Positions 1 through 8,518 of a stretch of 64,000 nucleotides of DNA are shown here, piece after piece. The stretch is from Halopseudomonas maritima (GTDB lineage: Bacteria > Pseudomonadota > Gammaproteobacteria > Pseudomonadales > Pseudomonadaceae). Position numbers and translations under genes: made by a program. The DNA lies in the NCBI RefSeq assembly GCF_021545785.1, contig NZ_CP079801.1, forward strand, positions 1,488,001 to 1,552,000, in the 5' to 3' direction. The number at the start of each line of letters is the position of its first letter. The first letter of the stretch is position 1. The notes below the pieces were generated by a model. That model worked only from the letters and a program-made list of their open reading frames with translations, was not told where the DNA came from and made no database searches.

Positions 1-717
1 GCCGAAGCCGAACGCGAACTGCGCCGCCTAGCGCCAGACCTGCTCGTTGACGAGCGCAGCTCGATTCTCTGGCAGTTGCTCGATGGTATCGAAAGCTGCC
101 TGCGCAACGCCGCCGACATCATGCTGCCGGCCCTGCGCCGCACGCTGCAGAGCTTCACCCAGCGCGCCGACATCATCATCCGTCAGCTCAGCTACCTACA
201 CAGCCAGAAGCACAGCGACATCGTTGGCCTGTGCCGCGAGCTGTCGGCCCTGCCCGCCGAGGAGCAGGCCAAGCGCCTGAGCGCTGCGGGTGACGAGATG
301 GCGGTAGTCAATCTGGCGCTGGTCGATCCGGGCCAGGTGAAACTGCGCGAGCGCCGCGAACGCCCGCCGGTGCACAGCCTGATGGAAACCCTCGACGCAC
401 CGGAAGACGACACCCTGCGCACGCTGGCGGTCAATCAGCTGCTCGACAAGGCCTTCAACGTCAACGCCAGCGGCCTGCGCAACTACCTGCGCGCCGCCCT
501 CGGCAACGGCAGCCAACTCAATACCCGCGACCTGCCGATCAACAGCGCCACCGACCTGCTTGCCCTCAGCCACGTGATCGCGCTGGCCAGCGCCGAGCAT
601 GCCGCCAGCGGCCTGCGCGTGCGCATCGAGCCGAGCGGCGAAACCATCAGCAACGAAACCTATTTTGATCGCCGTGACGGCTTCATCATCGATCTGGAAC
701 ATGACGAACATGCGTGA
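1..717 (+). CDS. mksF: MksF (JetA-like) kleisin subunit of MksBEF condensin, 3' part
   Basis: The frame is open from the first base of the window to a TGA at 715-717, so this is the last 238 codons of a gene that begins upstream. It lies directly before an MksE-like and an MksB-like gene, the order seen in Pseudomonas mksFEB operons, and the helical, charged C-terminal part (with a LMETLDAPEDD segment near codon 130) fits the MksF/JetA family. MksF is the kleisin-like subunit that bridges the MksB ATPase heads in a chromosome-organising SMC complex. Its end overlaps the mksE start by 17 bases, so the two are probably translationally coupled. The N-terminal winged-helix region is outside the window. 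Identity rests mainly on context and general resemblance. Confidence 0.8.
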   Translation, partial: AEAERELRRLAPDLLVDERSSILWQLLDGIESCLRNAADIMLPALRRTLQSFTQRADIIIRQLSYLHSQKHSDIVGLCRELSALPAEEQAKRLSAAGDEMAVVNLALVDPGQVKLRERRERPPVHSLMETLDAPEDDTLRTLAVNQLLDKAFNVNASGLRNYLRAALGNGSQLNTRDLPINSATDLLALSHVIALASAEHAASGLRVRIEPSGETISNETYFDRRDGFIIDLEHDEHA

Positions 718-1375
718 CGCGCTGGACCACCACCTCAACGAACGCGGCCTGAGTGCCGAGGACTTTTCCGAGCTGATGATCCGCCTGCTCGACCGCGGCG
801 TACTCTGCCGTGACGAAAGCAACCGCGAGGCCGAGCTCTACGACCGCTACTTGCAGGCCGCCGAACTGGTCGAGGACTATCTCTCGGTACTGCGCATTCG
901 CGTGCTGCACGAGCCGCGCTTTAATCTGGTCCGAGTGTTCCCGCCGGGTGCGGAAGTGCCCGGTCTGGTCGATGCCGACGACAGTTTTGGCAGCGGCCTG
1001 CGCGAGCGCCTCAACCAACAGGAAGTGGCGCTGATTCTGGTGTTGCGTGCCGAGTACGACAAGGCTCTGCGCGAAGGTCAGGTCGACGAGTTCGGGCAGG
1101 TCATGCTGTCGCTCGAAGCGCTCAACCTGAGCAGTCGCAACCTGCTGGGCCGCTCGCTGCCGGAACAGCAGAGCGAACGTCGCAACCTGCTGCGTCGCCT
1201 GCGCCAGCTCAGGTTGATCCGCAGCCCCAGCGACGCCGAACTGGACAGCGGTGAAGCCTGGCTGACCATTCGCCCGGGCATCATCAGCCTGGTGACCGAC
1301 AGCGCGCTGGCCCAGCTCGCCAGCCCCGAGATTGAAAACCCAGAAGACCAGCCGTCCGCCGAGGAGAACAACTGA
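701..1375 (+). CDS. mksE: MksE (JetB-like, DUF4194) condensin subunit
   Basis: A 224-residue soluble protein between mksF and mksB. MksE proteins are KITE-type winged-helix dimers that bind the kleisin MksF and regulate the SMC-like ATPase. I chose the ATG at 701 (MTNMRDALDHH); a second ATG at 710 is equally possible, and the open frame upstream to 599 lies inside mksF and should not be counted. The protein is rich in Leu/Arg/Glu, with the ILVLRAEYDKALREG and RRNLLRRLRQLRLI stretches characteristic of the family as I recall it. The stop codon overlaps the mksB start (TGATG), showing tight coupling in a single operon. Size is normal for the family. Confidence 0.85.
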   Translation: MTNMRDALDHHLNERGLSAEDFSELMIRLLDRGVLCRDESNREAELYDRYLQAAELVEDYLSVLRIRVLHEPRFNLVRVFPPGAEVPGLVDADDSFGSGLRERLNQQEVALILVLRAEYDKALREGQVDEFGQVMLSLEALNLSSRNLLGRSLPEQQSERRNLLRRLRQLRLIRSPSDAELDSGEAWLTIRPGIISLVTDSALAQLASPEIENPEDQPSAEENN

Positions 1376-4300
1376 TGTATCTGAAGCGTTCGATTACCGT
1401 CAACTGGGGCAACCTGCCGGTCGAAGAACTGGAGTACGGCCCGGTCAACCTGTTCTCCGGCGGCAACGGCTCCGGCAAGACCACCGCAGCGGATGCCCTG
1501 CAAACGCTGATGACCGCCGCCCACGACAACCTGTTCAACTACAACCCGGGGCAGGACGAAACCACCCAGCGTGGCCGCGGCGGCAAGCAGGTGCGCACCC
1601 TCGCCTCCTACGTGCTCGGCTGTGACGACGGCGCCTACGCCCGCCCCTGGGATACCGACGGCTATATCGCCGGCGTGTTCCACCCGACCCGTGGCGAGAC
1701 CGCCGAACCCTTTACCGCGGTGATCGGCGTGCGCGCCCATCTGGATGCTGCCGGCAGCAGCCGGCAGGCGCGGCAGGACGAACTGCTGCTGATGATCATC
1801 CCCGGTGAAATGCTGTCGCTGTCGCACTTTCTGCGCGAGCAGGAAGACGGCCGCCACGTGATCGCCGTCACCGAACTGCCGGGCCTGTTGCGCAAGCAGT
1901 TCAGCGCCCAGCAGATCGAAGTCTACGACCGCAAGAGCGCCTATCTGGCCCGCCTGTACGCCGCCCTGCGCGGCCGCCGCGATGCGCTGTCGACCCGCGA
2001 AGCCAAGAACGCCGCGCGCACCTTTGCCAACTTCATGGCCTACAAACCGGTCAAGTCCATCGACCAGTTTGTTGCCGAGGAAGTGCTGGAGCCGCGCGAA
2101 TTTGGCGACACCATCAAGCGTATCCGCGAGTTGCTGCGCACCGTCCACGGCATGGAGCAGGAAGCCGCGCGGGTACGTCAGGCCGTCGAGCTGCTGTCGC
2201 TAACCACTAGCCAGACCACCCAGTATCTGGACAGCTGGCTGGAGCGCACCGGGCTGGAATACGCCGCCGCTGCGCAAGCCTGGCAGAACAACCAGCAAGG
2301 CTATCTGGCCGCCAAGCAGGAACAGCAGCAACTCGCCAGCCAGCTCGAAGCCCTGCAGGAAGACCAGCGCCTGACCACCGAGCGCCTCGGCCAGGCCCAC
2401 CATGAACTGGTACAGCTGGAAGCCCGCCGCCAAGGCATTCCGGCGCTGCAGAACAAAGACCAGCTGGAGCAGCGTCAGCGCCAGCTGAGCGAACAACTGC
2501 GCAACGCCGTGCCCGGCCTGTTGACCCAGGCCCATCAGCGCGACCGTAATCTGGTTGCCCTGCAATCCGCCGGCGCCCTGTTGTCGCAACACAGTCTCAG
2601 CCAGTCGATTCCGCAGCTCGCCAGCCGTGGCTGGCGCGACGCCAGCGCTGCGGTGCTGGCCGCCGAGCGCGAACCGGTCGCCGACCTCAACCAACTGCTG
2701 GCCCGCGACTGGATCGACCTGACTCCGCTGGACGCTGGCCTGGACGCCATCCGCAGCCAGCAACGCGCCCACAACCTGCTGGCCGAGCGCCTGCGCGAGC
2801 AGGACAGCGAAGGCGCCAGCCTGCTGCAGCGCGTCGACCGCCTGGTGCAGGACCGCACCGGCGCGCTGAACAACCTGGACCGTCAGGTCAGCCAGATTCG
2901 CCACCAGATCAGCACCCTGCAGAGCAGCCGCGTCACCTACCCCGCGTACGTCGAAGAAGCGCTGCTGGCGATCCGCAAGCAATGCCCGCAGGCCGACCCG
3001 CGCGTACTGTGCGACCACGTAGAAGTGCTCGACCCGGATTGGCAGATGGCTATCGAGGGCTATATCGGCGGCAGCCGCTACGCCATTCTGGTTGAGCCGG
3101 AATACGAAGCAGAAGCCATCCGTATCGTGCGCCAGATGAACAGCCGCGAGCGCAACCGCGCGCGGGTGATTCAGGGCAGCAAGGCCAAGCAGGACGCCGA
3201 GCGCATCAACCTGCCGAATGACTCGATTCTGCAGGTCATGCGCTTCAGCCATCGCGTTGCCGAGTACTACCTGCAGGCGTCCTACGCCACGGTCGCCCGG
3301 GTGGCCGACGCCGGCGCCCTGCGCCAGACCCGCCGCGGCATCACCCGCGACGGCATGGGCTCGGGCAACTACGCGCTGTTCCGCTGCGATATCGACGACA
3401 GCCAGCTGGTCTTCGGCGCCGCCGCCCGCGAGCGTAACCTGCGCGCGCAGGAGCAGCGCCTGCACGATCTGGATCTGCAGCAACATCAACTGCGCCGCGA
3501 ACTGGAAGGCCTGCGTGAGCTAGCCCGCCAGCTGGGTCAGATTGCCCCGCTCGATTACGCCGCCCGCGCCAGCGAGCTACTCGACAGCCAGCGCCAGCTG
3601 CGCGAGGTAGAGCAACAACTGGAAGCACTCGACCTGGGCGCCCACCACGATCTGGAGACGGAGCAGCAGCGCGTTACCCTGCGCCACCGCGAGCTGGAAC
3701 TGCACGGCAAGGAGCTGGACGTACAGCTCGGCCGCCTGCAGGAAAAACAAGTCAGCATCGGTCAGCGCATTACCCACTTTGCCGACCAGAGCGACGCCCT
3801 GCTCGACGCCCGCGACAAGGCCGAACAATACCTGCTGGATGCGGCTGCTCAGGTGCCGGGCCTCGACCCACAGGCGCGCCTGGAGCAACTCGACGCCATG
3901 CTGGAGCAGCGCGGCGGCCAGTTCGACTTCATCGCCGACGCCCAGGCACTGACCAGCAGCCTGCACCGCCAGGTCGCCGACCTGCAGCGCGCCATCGAGC
4001 ACTACAACGAGCAGGCCCAGCCCGCCGATCAGGTGCTGGCCGACACCCCGGCGGAGCTGCACAGCCTGGCGTTCTTCCGCCACGTTGGCGCACTGCATCA
4101 GCAGCTCGACAACCTGCACAACCGCCTGCGCAACAACGTGCTGCTGGCCAAGCAGGAGCAGCTCGCCAGCCTGCGCGACAGCTTCAACACCACCTTTGTC
4201 AGCGACCTGTGCCACGAGATTCATCAGGCCATCAACGACGGCCGTCGCACACTGGAGCAGCTGAACAAGGAGCTGGAGCACCACCGCTTCGGTGCCGACC

Positions 4301-5010
4301 GCGAGCGCTTTCAGTTCGACTGGGACTGGCTGCCCGAGTACAAGGCCTACTGGGAGTTCTTCCGCGAACTGATCCAGATGCCGAATCTGGGCGACGGCAC
4401 CAGCCTGTTCGACGATACCCTGTCCGAGCGCTCGACCGAGGTCCGCGACCAGCTACTCGCCCTGCTGCTGGACGGCGACGAACAGCAGGCCCTACGCGAG
4501 CTGGAGCGCATCAGCGACTACCGCCGCTATCGCCGCTACGACATCCTCAAGCACCCAGAGGGCAAGTCTGCCATCCGCCTGAGCGAATACGGCACCGGCT
4601 CTGGCGGCCAGCTGGAAACCCCGGCCTACATCATCCGCGCCGCCGCCGTGACCAGCGCCTTCCGCTTCAACGAAGGCGACAGCCACCTGCGCATGGTGAT
4701 CGTCGACGAAGCCTTTATGCACATGGATGAAATCCGCTCGCGTGAAGTCATCGCCTACCTGACCGAAACCCTCGGCCTGCAGCTGATCTTCATCATGCCG
4801 ACCAGCAAGGCCGGCCCCTTCCTGGAACTGGTCAGCAACCAGTTTGTGTTCAGCAAGGTGCCCAGCAGCCAGCAGGTCGGCGAGCTGAACACCCGCGTAC
4901 TGCTCGACCGCCAGCAGCTCAACCGCGAGCGCGTAGCCGAGCTGTGGGCCCAGCATCGCCGGGTGATCCGCCAGCAGGGCGCGCTGGAGTTTATGGAGGA
5001 CGTGATCTGA
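1375..5010 (+). CDS. mksB: MksB (JetC-like) SMC-type condensin ATPase
   Basis: A 1211-residue SMC/MukB-like ATPase. The N-terminal Walker A motif GGNGSGKT is at residues 29-36, a long Gln/Leu/Arg-rich coiled coil with a central hinge occupies roughly 250-900, and the C-terminal head carries a GTGSGGQ signature near 1073 and a Walker B MVIVDEAF near 1107. With MksE and MksF it forms a condensin that compacts and segregates DNA. The same architecture is used in Wadjet plasmid-defence systems, but those also need an MksG/JetD nuclease; the next gene here is a secretion effector, so a housekeeping condensin role is more likely. A GC-rich 10-bp hairpin ends the operon ten bases after the stop. Confidence 0.9.
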   Translation: MYLKRSITVNWGNLPVEELEYGPVNLFSGGNGSGKTTAADALQTLMTAAHDNLFNYNPGQDETTQRGRGGKQVRTLASYVLGCDDGAYARPWDTDGYIAGVFHPTRGETAEPFTAVIGVRAHLDAAGSSRQARQDELLLMIIPGEMLSLSHFLREQEDGRHVIAVTELPGLLRKQFSAQQIEVYDRKSAYLARLYAALRGRRDALSTREAKNAARTFANFMAYKPVKSIDQFVAEEVLEPREFGDTIKRIRELLRTVHGMEQEAARVRQAVELLSLTTSQTTQYLDSWLERTGLEYAAAAQAWQNNQQGYLAAKQEQQQLASQLEALQEDQRLTTERLGQAHHELVQLEARRQGIPALQNKDQLEQRQRQLSEQLRNAVPGLLTQAHQRDRNLVALQSAGALLSQHSLSQSIPQLASRGWRDASAAVLAAEREPVADLNQLLARDWIDLTPLDAGLDAIRSQQRAHNLLAERLREQDSEGASLLQRVDRLVQDRTGALNNLDRQVSQIRHQISTLQSSRVTYPAYVEEALLAIRKQCPQADPRVLCDHVEVLDPDWQMAIEGYIGGSRYAILVEPEYEAEAIRIVRQMNSRERNRARVIQGSKAKQDAERINLPNDSILQVMRFSHRVAEYYLQASYATVARVADAGALRQTRRGITRDGMGSGNYALFRCDIDDSQLVFGAAARERNLRAQEQRLHDLDLQQHQLRRELEGLRELARQLGQIAPLDYAARASELLDSQRQLREVEQQLEALDLGAHHDLETEQQRVTLRHRELELHGKELDVQLGRLQEKQVSIGQRITHFADQSDALLDARDKAEQYLLDAAAQVPGLDPQARLEQLDAMLEQRGGQFDFIADAQALTSSLHRQVADLQRAIEHYNEQAQPADQVLADTPAELHSLAFFRHVGALHQQLDNLHNRLRNNVLLAKQEQLASLRDSFNTTFVSDLCHEIHQAINDGRRTLEQLNKELEHHRFGADRERFQFDWDWLPEYKAYWEFFRELIQMPNLGDGTSLFDDTLSERSTEVRDQLLALLLDGDEQQALRELERISDYRRYRRYDILKHPEGKSAIRLSEYGTGSGGQLETPAYIIRAAAVTSAFRFNEGDSHLRMVIVDEAFMHMDEIRSREVIAYLTETLGLQLIFIMPTSKAGPFLELVSNQFVFSKVPSSQQVGELNTRVLLDRQQLNRERVAELWAQHRRVIRQQGALEFMEDVI

Positions 5011-5019
5011 CCGGTGAAC

Positions 5020-5044
5020 GCGTTGCCGGCCACCCCGGCAACGC
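5020..5044 (+). terminator. Hairpin after mksB, possible terminator
   Basis: A perfect 10-bp inverted repeat (GCGTTGCCGG / CCGGCAACGC, 5-base loop) starts ten bases after the mksB stop. There is no T-run behind it, so it is either a weak intrinsic terminator or an mRNA 3'-end stabiliser. It separates the mks operon from the effector gene. Confidence 0.5.
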
Positions 5045-5155
5045 ATTGCACCAGCAGATGCCAAACGCCGCACATTCACCCGAATAGTCGATTGCCCGAC
5101 CTGCCAACACCCCGCAGGATCAGCGCAGGCACACCTGCAGCCAGAGGGAATTGGC

Positions 5156-7039
5156 ATGTCCGGCAAACCCGCCGCACGACTCGGCGACCCCATACAATGC
5201 CCACAGACCGGCCACGGCGCCCGCGCCATCGCCAGCGGCGCCCCCAATGTGCTGTTCAACGGCAAACCCGCCGCACGCCTGGGCGACAGCACCACCTGCG
5301 GCAGCACACTGGCCGGGCAGGTTATCCCCAATGTGCTGATCAACGGCCGCCCCGCAGCAGTGCTCGGCAGCACCGGCAGCCACGGCGACGCCGTGATCGC
5401 CGGCTCCGGCAATATCTTCATCGGCACCACCACCGGCGGCGCCAGCACAGCAGTGCAGGCCGTCGACGCCCTGGTGCGTACCCTGCAAGCGCTGTTCGGC
5501 GCGCCACTGGCCACCCGCGCTAACATCGCCAACGCCGCCCCGCTAGAGCGCGAGGAAGAAGAGGAGGAAGAAGAAACTGAACTGCCGCAAAAACAGCGCA
5601 TCACCCTGCGCGTCGGCATGTTCTTCGACGGCACCCTCAACAACCTGCCCAACGCCTCGCTCACCGCCCAATGCCGCCGCGAAGACCTGGCCCAACTCGG
5701 CCCCGACGGCCTTGAAACCGTCACCCGCTTCTGCCAATCCCACGGCTACAACGACAGCAACGGCGATGCCTTTTTTGATCAGCGGCCTGATAACAGTTAT
5801 GGGAATGAGTTGAGCAATGTGGCGTTGTTGTTTCGGTTGTACCGGGATCAATCGAGAATCACCCTCCCCCCCGACGCCAGGGAGGCATGCATCCCTGTCT
5901 ATATCGAAGGATCTGGCAGCAAAGCCGGCAAGGAAGACGCAACAATGGGCATGGCGTTCGGCCAAGGTGAAACAGGTGTCGTCGAGCGAGTAAGACGTAG
6001 CCCCGCTGCAATTCTGGCCAAGCTGCGCCTCTTGCTAAGCAGCAACCAGAACTTTCTAATTGACCAAATCGAATTCGATTTATTTGGTTTTAGTAGGGGG
6101 GCAGCAGCCGCACGCCACTTCGCTAATGAGATCGCTAAAGGCAGCAAGGGTGTTCTAGGAGAAGAAATTGACGCTGATGTCCCCGGGCTCGCAGAAGGAT
6201 TCAGCTGGGACTCAAACACTCAGATCAACTTTATCGGCTTGTTCGACACCGTCGCAGCCATTGGCGCTCCCACGCAAGGACATTTAAGCGTCGGAGACGA
6301 CTACAACCCGGGCGTCAATCTTTACCTAGATAAAGCCTGCGCCCGCAAAGTTCTGCATCTGACCGCAGCTGACGAGCATCGTCACAACTTTAGCCTGAAC
6401 GAGGTTAGCGATACTCACGAGCAAGTCGCACTGCCCGGCGTCCATTCGAACTTGGGAGGGGGCTACCCTGCCCTCAGTTATGAAAGGTTGGTGATTGGAA
6501 AGCCTCGTCTCTATCGCGGCAACCACTACGCAATGGATGGAGCAGCCCACCAGCAGCTAATCCGATCATACGCCTGGCGGGCTCGCGAATGGGAGGAAGG
6601 TGTATTCAGAGACCGAGGCCTTCCGGGCGACGGCAGACTCATTAAGCATGAAACACCAGTTGAAAGATCACCAAACTCAGACATCCTGCTCACATTATCG
6701 ATTGAGCGTAGCGTTCGAGGGGAGCTCTCTCGCATTCCATTGCGCCTGATGCACATAAAAGCAACGGCACACGACGTTCCGTTCGAGACCATGAGCAGCG
6801 GGGCCCCGGAATTCATCATCCCTGCGGACTTGCAAGCCATTGCAGATAAATTGATATCTGCGGTCTTAAACCAGCAGTGTCCAGCGCTGACTGAAAGCGA
6901 ATACCGTTTTTTACATGCACGCTATATCCACTGTTCAGCAAACTGGGTACCAGTTAAAGGCTTTCTTGCGAACAAGCCGCGCAGCAAATTCCGCAGAGCA
7001 ATCTATCCAGACACAGATCCACAGGAGGCCGGAAAGTGA
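5156..7039 (+). CDS. PAAR-domain DUF2235 (Tle1-like) lipase, type VI secretion effector
   Basis: A 627-residue evolved PAAR protein. Residues 1-95 are a PAAR tip (GKPAARLGD repeats at 3-11 and 36-44; C15, H20, C48 and H76 are candidate metal ligands) that would cap a VgrG spike. A run of acidic residues (132-142) links it to a DUF2235 alpha/beta hydrolase beginning at MFFDGTLNN (155-163). The nucleophile elbow GFSRG is at 311-315 (Ser313), with D364 (FDT) and H430 (PGVHSNLGGGY) as likely triad partners. Family knowledge: such proteins are phospholipases delivered into the periplasm of rival bacteria. ATG 5156 has a GAGGGA site upstream. Codon use and GC content change sharply near base 5770, inside the hydrolase domain. 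The following gene overlaps by four bases and is the likely immunity protein. Confidence 0.88.
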   Translation: MSGKPAARLGDPIQCPQTGHGARAIASGAPNVLFNGKPAARLGDSTTCGSTLAGQVIPNVLINGRPAAVLGSTGSHGDAVIAGSGNIFIGTTTGGASTAVQAVDALVRTLQALFGAPLATRANIANAAPLEREEEEEEEETELPQKQRITLRVGMFFDGTLNNLPNASLTAQCRREDLAQLGPDGLETVTRFCQSHGYNDSNGDAFFDQRPDNSYGNELSNVALLFRLYRDQSRITLPPDAREACIPVYIEGSGSKAGKEDATMGMAFGQGETGVVERVRRSPAAILAKLRLLLSSNQNFLIDQIEFDLFGFSRGAAAARHFANEIAKGSKGVLGEEIDADVPGLAEGFSWDSNTQINFIGLFDTVAAIGAPTQGHLSVGDDYNPGVNLYLDKACARKVLHLTAADEHRHNFSLNEVSDTHEQVALPGVHSNLGGGYPALSYERLVIGKPRLYRGNHYAMDGAAHQQLIRSYAWRAREWEEGVFRDRGLPGDGRLIKHETPVERSPNSDILLTLSIERSVRGELSRIPLRLMHIKATAHDVPFETMSSGAPEFIIPADLQAIADKLISAVLNQQCPALTESEYRFLHARYIHCSANWVPVKGFLANKPRSKFRRAIYPDTDPQEAGK

Positions 7040-7710
7040 TCTGGCGCAGCACGTTAACCATCTTGCTACTAGCGCTGGCATCCTGCAGCCAACAGCCTCC
7101 CGGCGAGCACATGCCCGCACCAGCCAATCTACCGTTTGAGCGCTGGTATGTCGGCATGTTTGCGCCCGACTACATGGAAGTATGGGTAGAGCAGATTGAT
7201 GTGACAGATAGGCAAGGGTTTACCTATTACAACGTGCATGGCGGTGTAGCTGCGATCAATACACCACCCGACAACAAAGGAGATCCGACGGGGTGGCCTG
7301 ACAGAATCAGTTCAGGGAAGACCATGCCAATGATCAATATAGACTTGCCCGCCGGAGTGTCGATTGCGTGGCAGTCTTTGGCCGAGCCACAAGCTTATTA
7401 CGTGGAGATAGCCATCCCTGAGTGGGTAAGAACCGAGATGCTCACAGAGCGTGAGGCATTTTGCGTATTTGACGGGAAAAATGTGCGCCAGCACCGCGAC
7501 ATTATTTCTATAGGACTAGCGCCAGGAGGTATCGCTAAAGCCTGGCTGGTCGGCCCATGCCTGCGGGCCATTGAGATTACTCGAGTACAGGCCAAAGTCA
7601 GAGAGTTCGGCCCCTACAACGGCAAATCCAACGGCGAGTTCTACCGCCCACCCAGCCCAAACGCCCAGCGCTATATCGACACCCACGGCATACCATTTGG
7701 CAGCTGGTAA
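7036..7710 (+). CDS. DUF2931 lipoprotein, probable immunity protein to the lipase effector
   Basis: A 224-residue lipoprotein. The signal peptide ends in a lipobox LASC (residues 14-17), predicting lipidation at C17; the residue after Cys is Ser, so outer-membrane sorting is expected. The central part (AWQSLAEPQAYYVEI, IGLAPGGIAKAWL) and the C-terminal PPSPNAQRYIDTHG segment match what I remember of the DUF2931 family, which is repeatedly found after DUF2235 effectors. The GTG start at 7036 overlaps the effector stop (GTGA) and has an AGGAGG site at 7022-7027. It shares the lower-GC composition of the second half of the effector gene. A periplasm-facing lipoprotein is suitably placed to neutralise a periplasmic phospholipase; that role is inferred from position. 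Confidence 0.78.
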   Translation: MIWRSTLTILLLALASCSQQPPGEHMPAPANLPFERWYVGMFAPDYMEVWVEQIDVTDRQGFTYYNVHGGVAAINTPPDNKGDPTGWPDRISSGKTMPMINIDLPAGVSIAWQSLAEPQAYYVEIAIPEWVRTEMLTEREAFCVFDGKNVRQHRDIISIGLAPGGIAKAWLVGPCLRAIEITRVQAKVREFGPYNGKSNGEFYRPPSPNAQRYIDTHGIPFGSW

Positions 7711-7716
7711 GCGTGC

Positions 7717-8454
7717 TCAGCCCTTTTTGCCCGGGCGCTGGTCTTTTACCAATAACAGGTTGTTTTCGCGTCGCAGGGTAAACAGGCCGATCCCTTCCAC
7801 CAACCCGCTGAACTTGCTGTAGCCGTAGTTGCGCGGGTCAAACTCGGGCATCTGCTTGGCCAACTGGCTGCCCACCGGGCCAAGGTTGGCCCAACCTTCG
7901 TCGTCAGACGCCGCCTCAATAGCTTGGCGCAGGAGATTGCACAGCTTGGTGTCCTGACGCAGTTCCTGTGCCGAGCGACGCTGAATAACCGTCTCCGCGT
8001 TCTCGGGGTGCTGGGTAAAGATTTCGGTGTAGATAAAGCGGTCGCAGGCGGCAACAAAAGGCTTGGGCGTTTTCTTCTCGCCAAAGCCATACACCACCTT
8101 GCCCGACTCACGCAGACGCGCCGCCAGCCGGGTGAAATCGCTATCGCTGGAAACAATGCAAAAGCCGCCAAGGTCTGCCGAATACAGCAAGTCCATGGCA
8201 TCGATGATCATCGCGCTGTCGGTCGCGTTCTTGCCGGAGGTGTAGGCAAATTGCTGAATCGGCTGAATCGAGTGCTCCAGTAGTGAGGCTTTCCATTTAC
8301 CCAGACTGGGCGTAGTCCAGTCGCCATAAATGCGCTTTACGCTCGCCACACCCAACTTGGCTACCTCGGCCAGCAAGCCTTCAACAATCGCCGGATTGGC
8401 GTTGTCGGCATCAATCAACACGGCCAACCGTGTCGGCTCCATCTGTGCTGCCAT
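7717..8454 (-). CDS. NYN/LOTUS domain protein, putative RNase
   Basis: A 245-residue protein with an N-terminal NYN (PIN-like, DUF88) nuclease domain and a C-terminal OST-HTH/LOTUS-type RNA-binding segment (about 165-240, SQLAKQMPEFDPRNYGYSKFS). Candidate metal-binding acids are D15 and D17 (LIDADN), D79, D85, and D104/D106 (SSDSDF). NYN proteins with LOTUS domains are thought to process or degrade RNA; the target is unknown. The start at 8454 is preceded by AGGGGAG; the frame can be extended 17 codons upstream, without a better ribosome site. It ends six bases from the convergent lipoprotein gene, so the effector pair is wedged between two core genes. Confidence 0.85.
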   Translation of the reverse strand: MAAQMEPTRLAVLIDADNANPAIVEGLLAEVAKLGVASVKRIYGDWTTPSLGKWKASLLEHSIQPIQQFAYTSGKNATDSAMIIDAMDLLYSADLGGFCIVSSDSDFTRLAARLRESGKVVYGFGEKKTPKPFVAACDRFIYTEIFTQHPENAETVIQRRSAQELRQDTKLCNLLRQAIEAASDDEGWANLGPVGSQLAKQMPEFDPRNYGYSKFSGLVEGIGLFTLRRENNLLLVKDQRPGKKG

Positions 8455-8518
8455 CGATTCACTCCCCTGTGTGTGCAGCCGACATCTTGGCAGGGGCCCC
8501 TGCACGGCGACAAGCCTC

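Noticed and set aside
1..5010. A complete Wadjet (JetABCD) defence system
   Set aside because: JetA/B/C-like genes are present, but no JetD/MksG nuclease follows mksB; the next gene is a PAAR effector. Upstream is not visible.
5156..5570. Rhs or polymorphic-toxin gene
   Set aside because: The PAAR head is followed directly by a DUF2235 hydrolase; no YD repeats or Rhs core.
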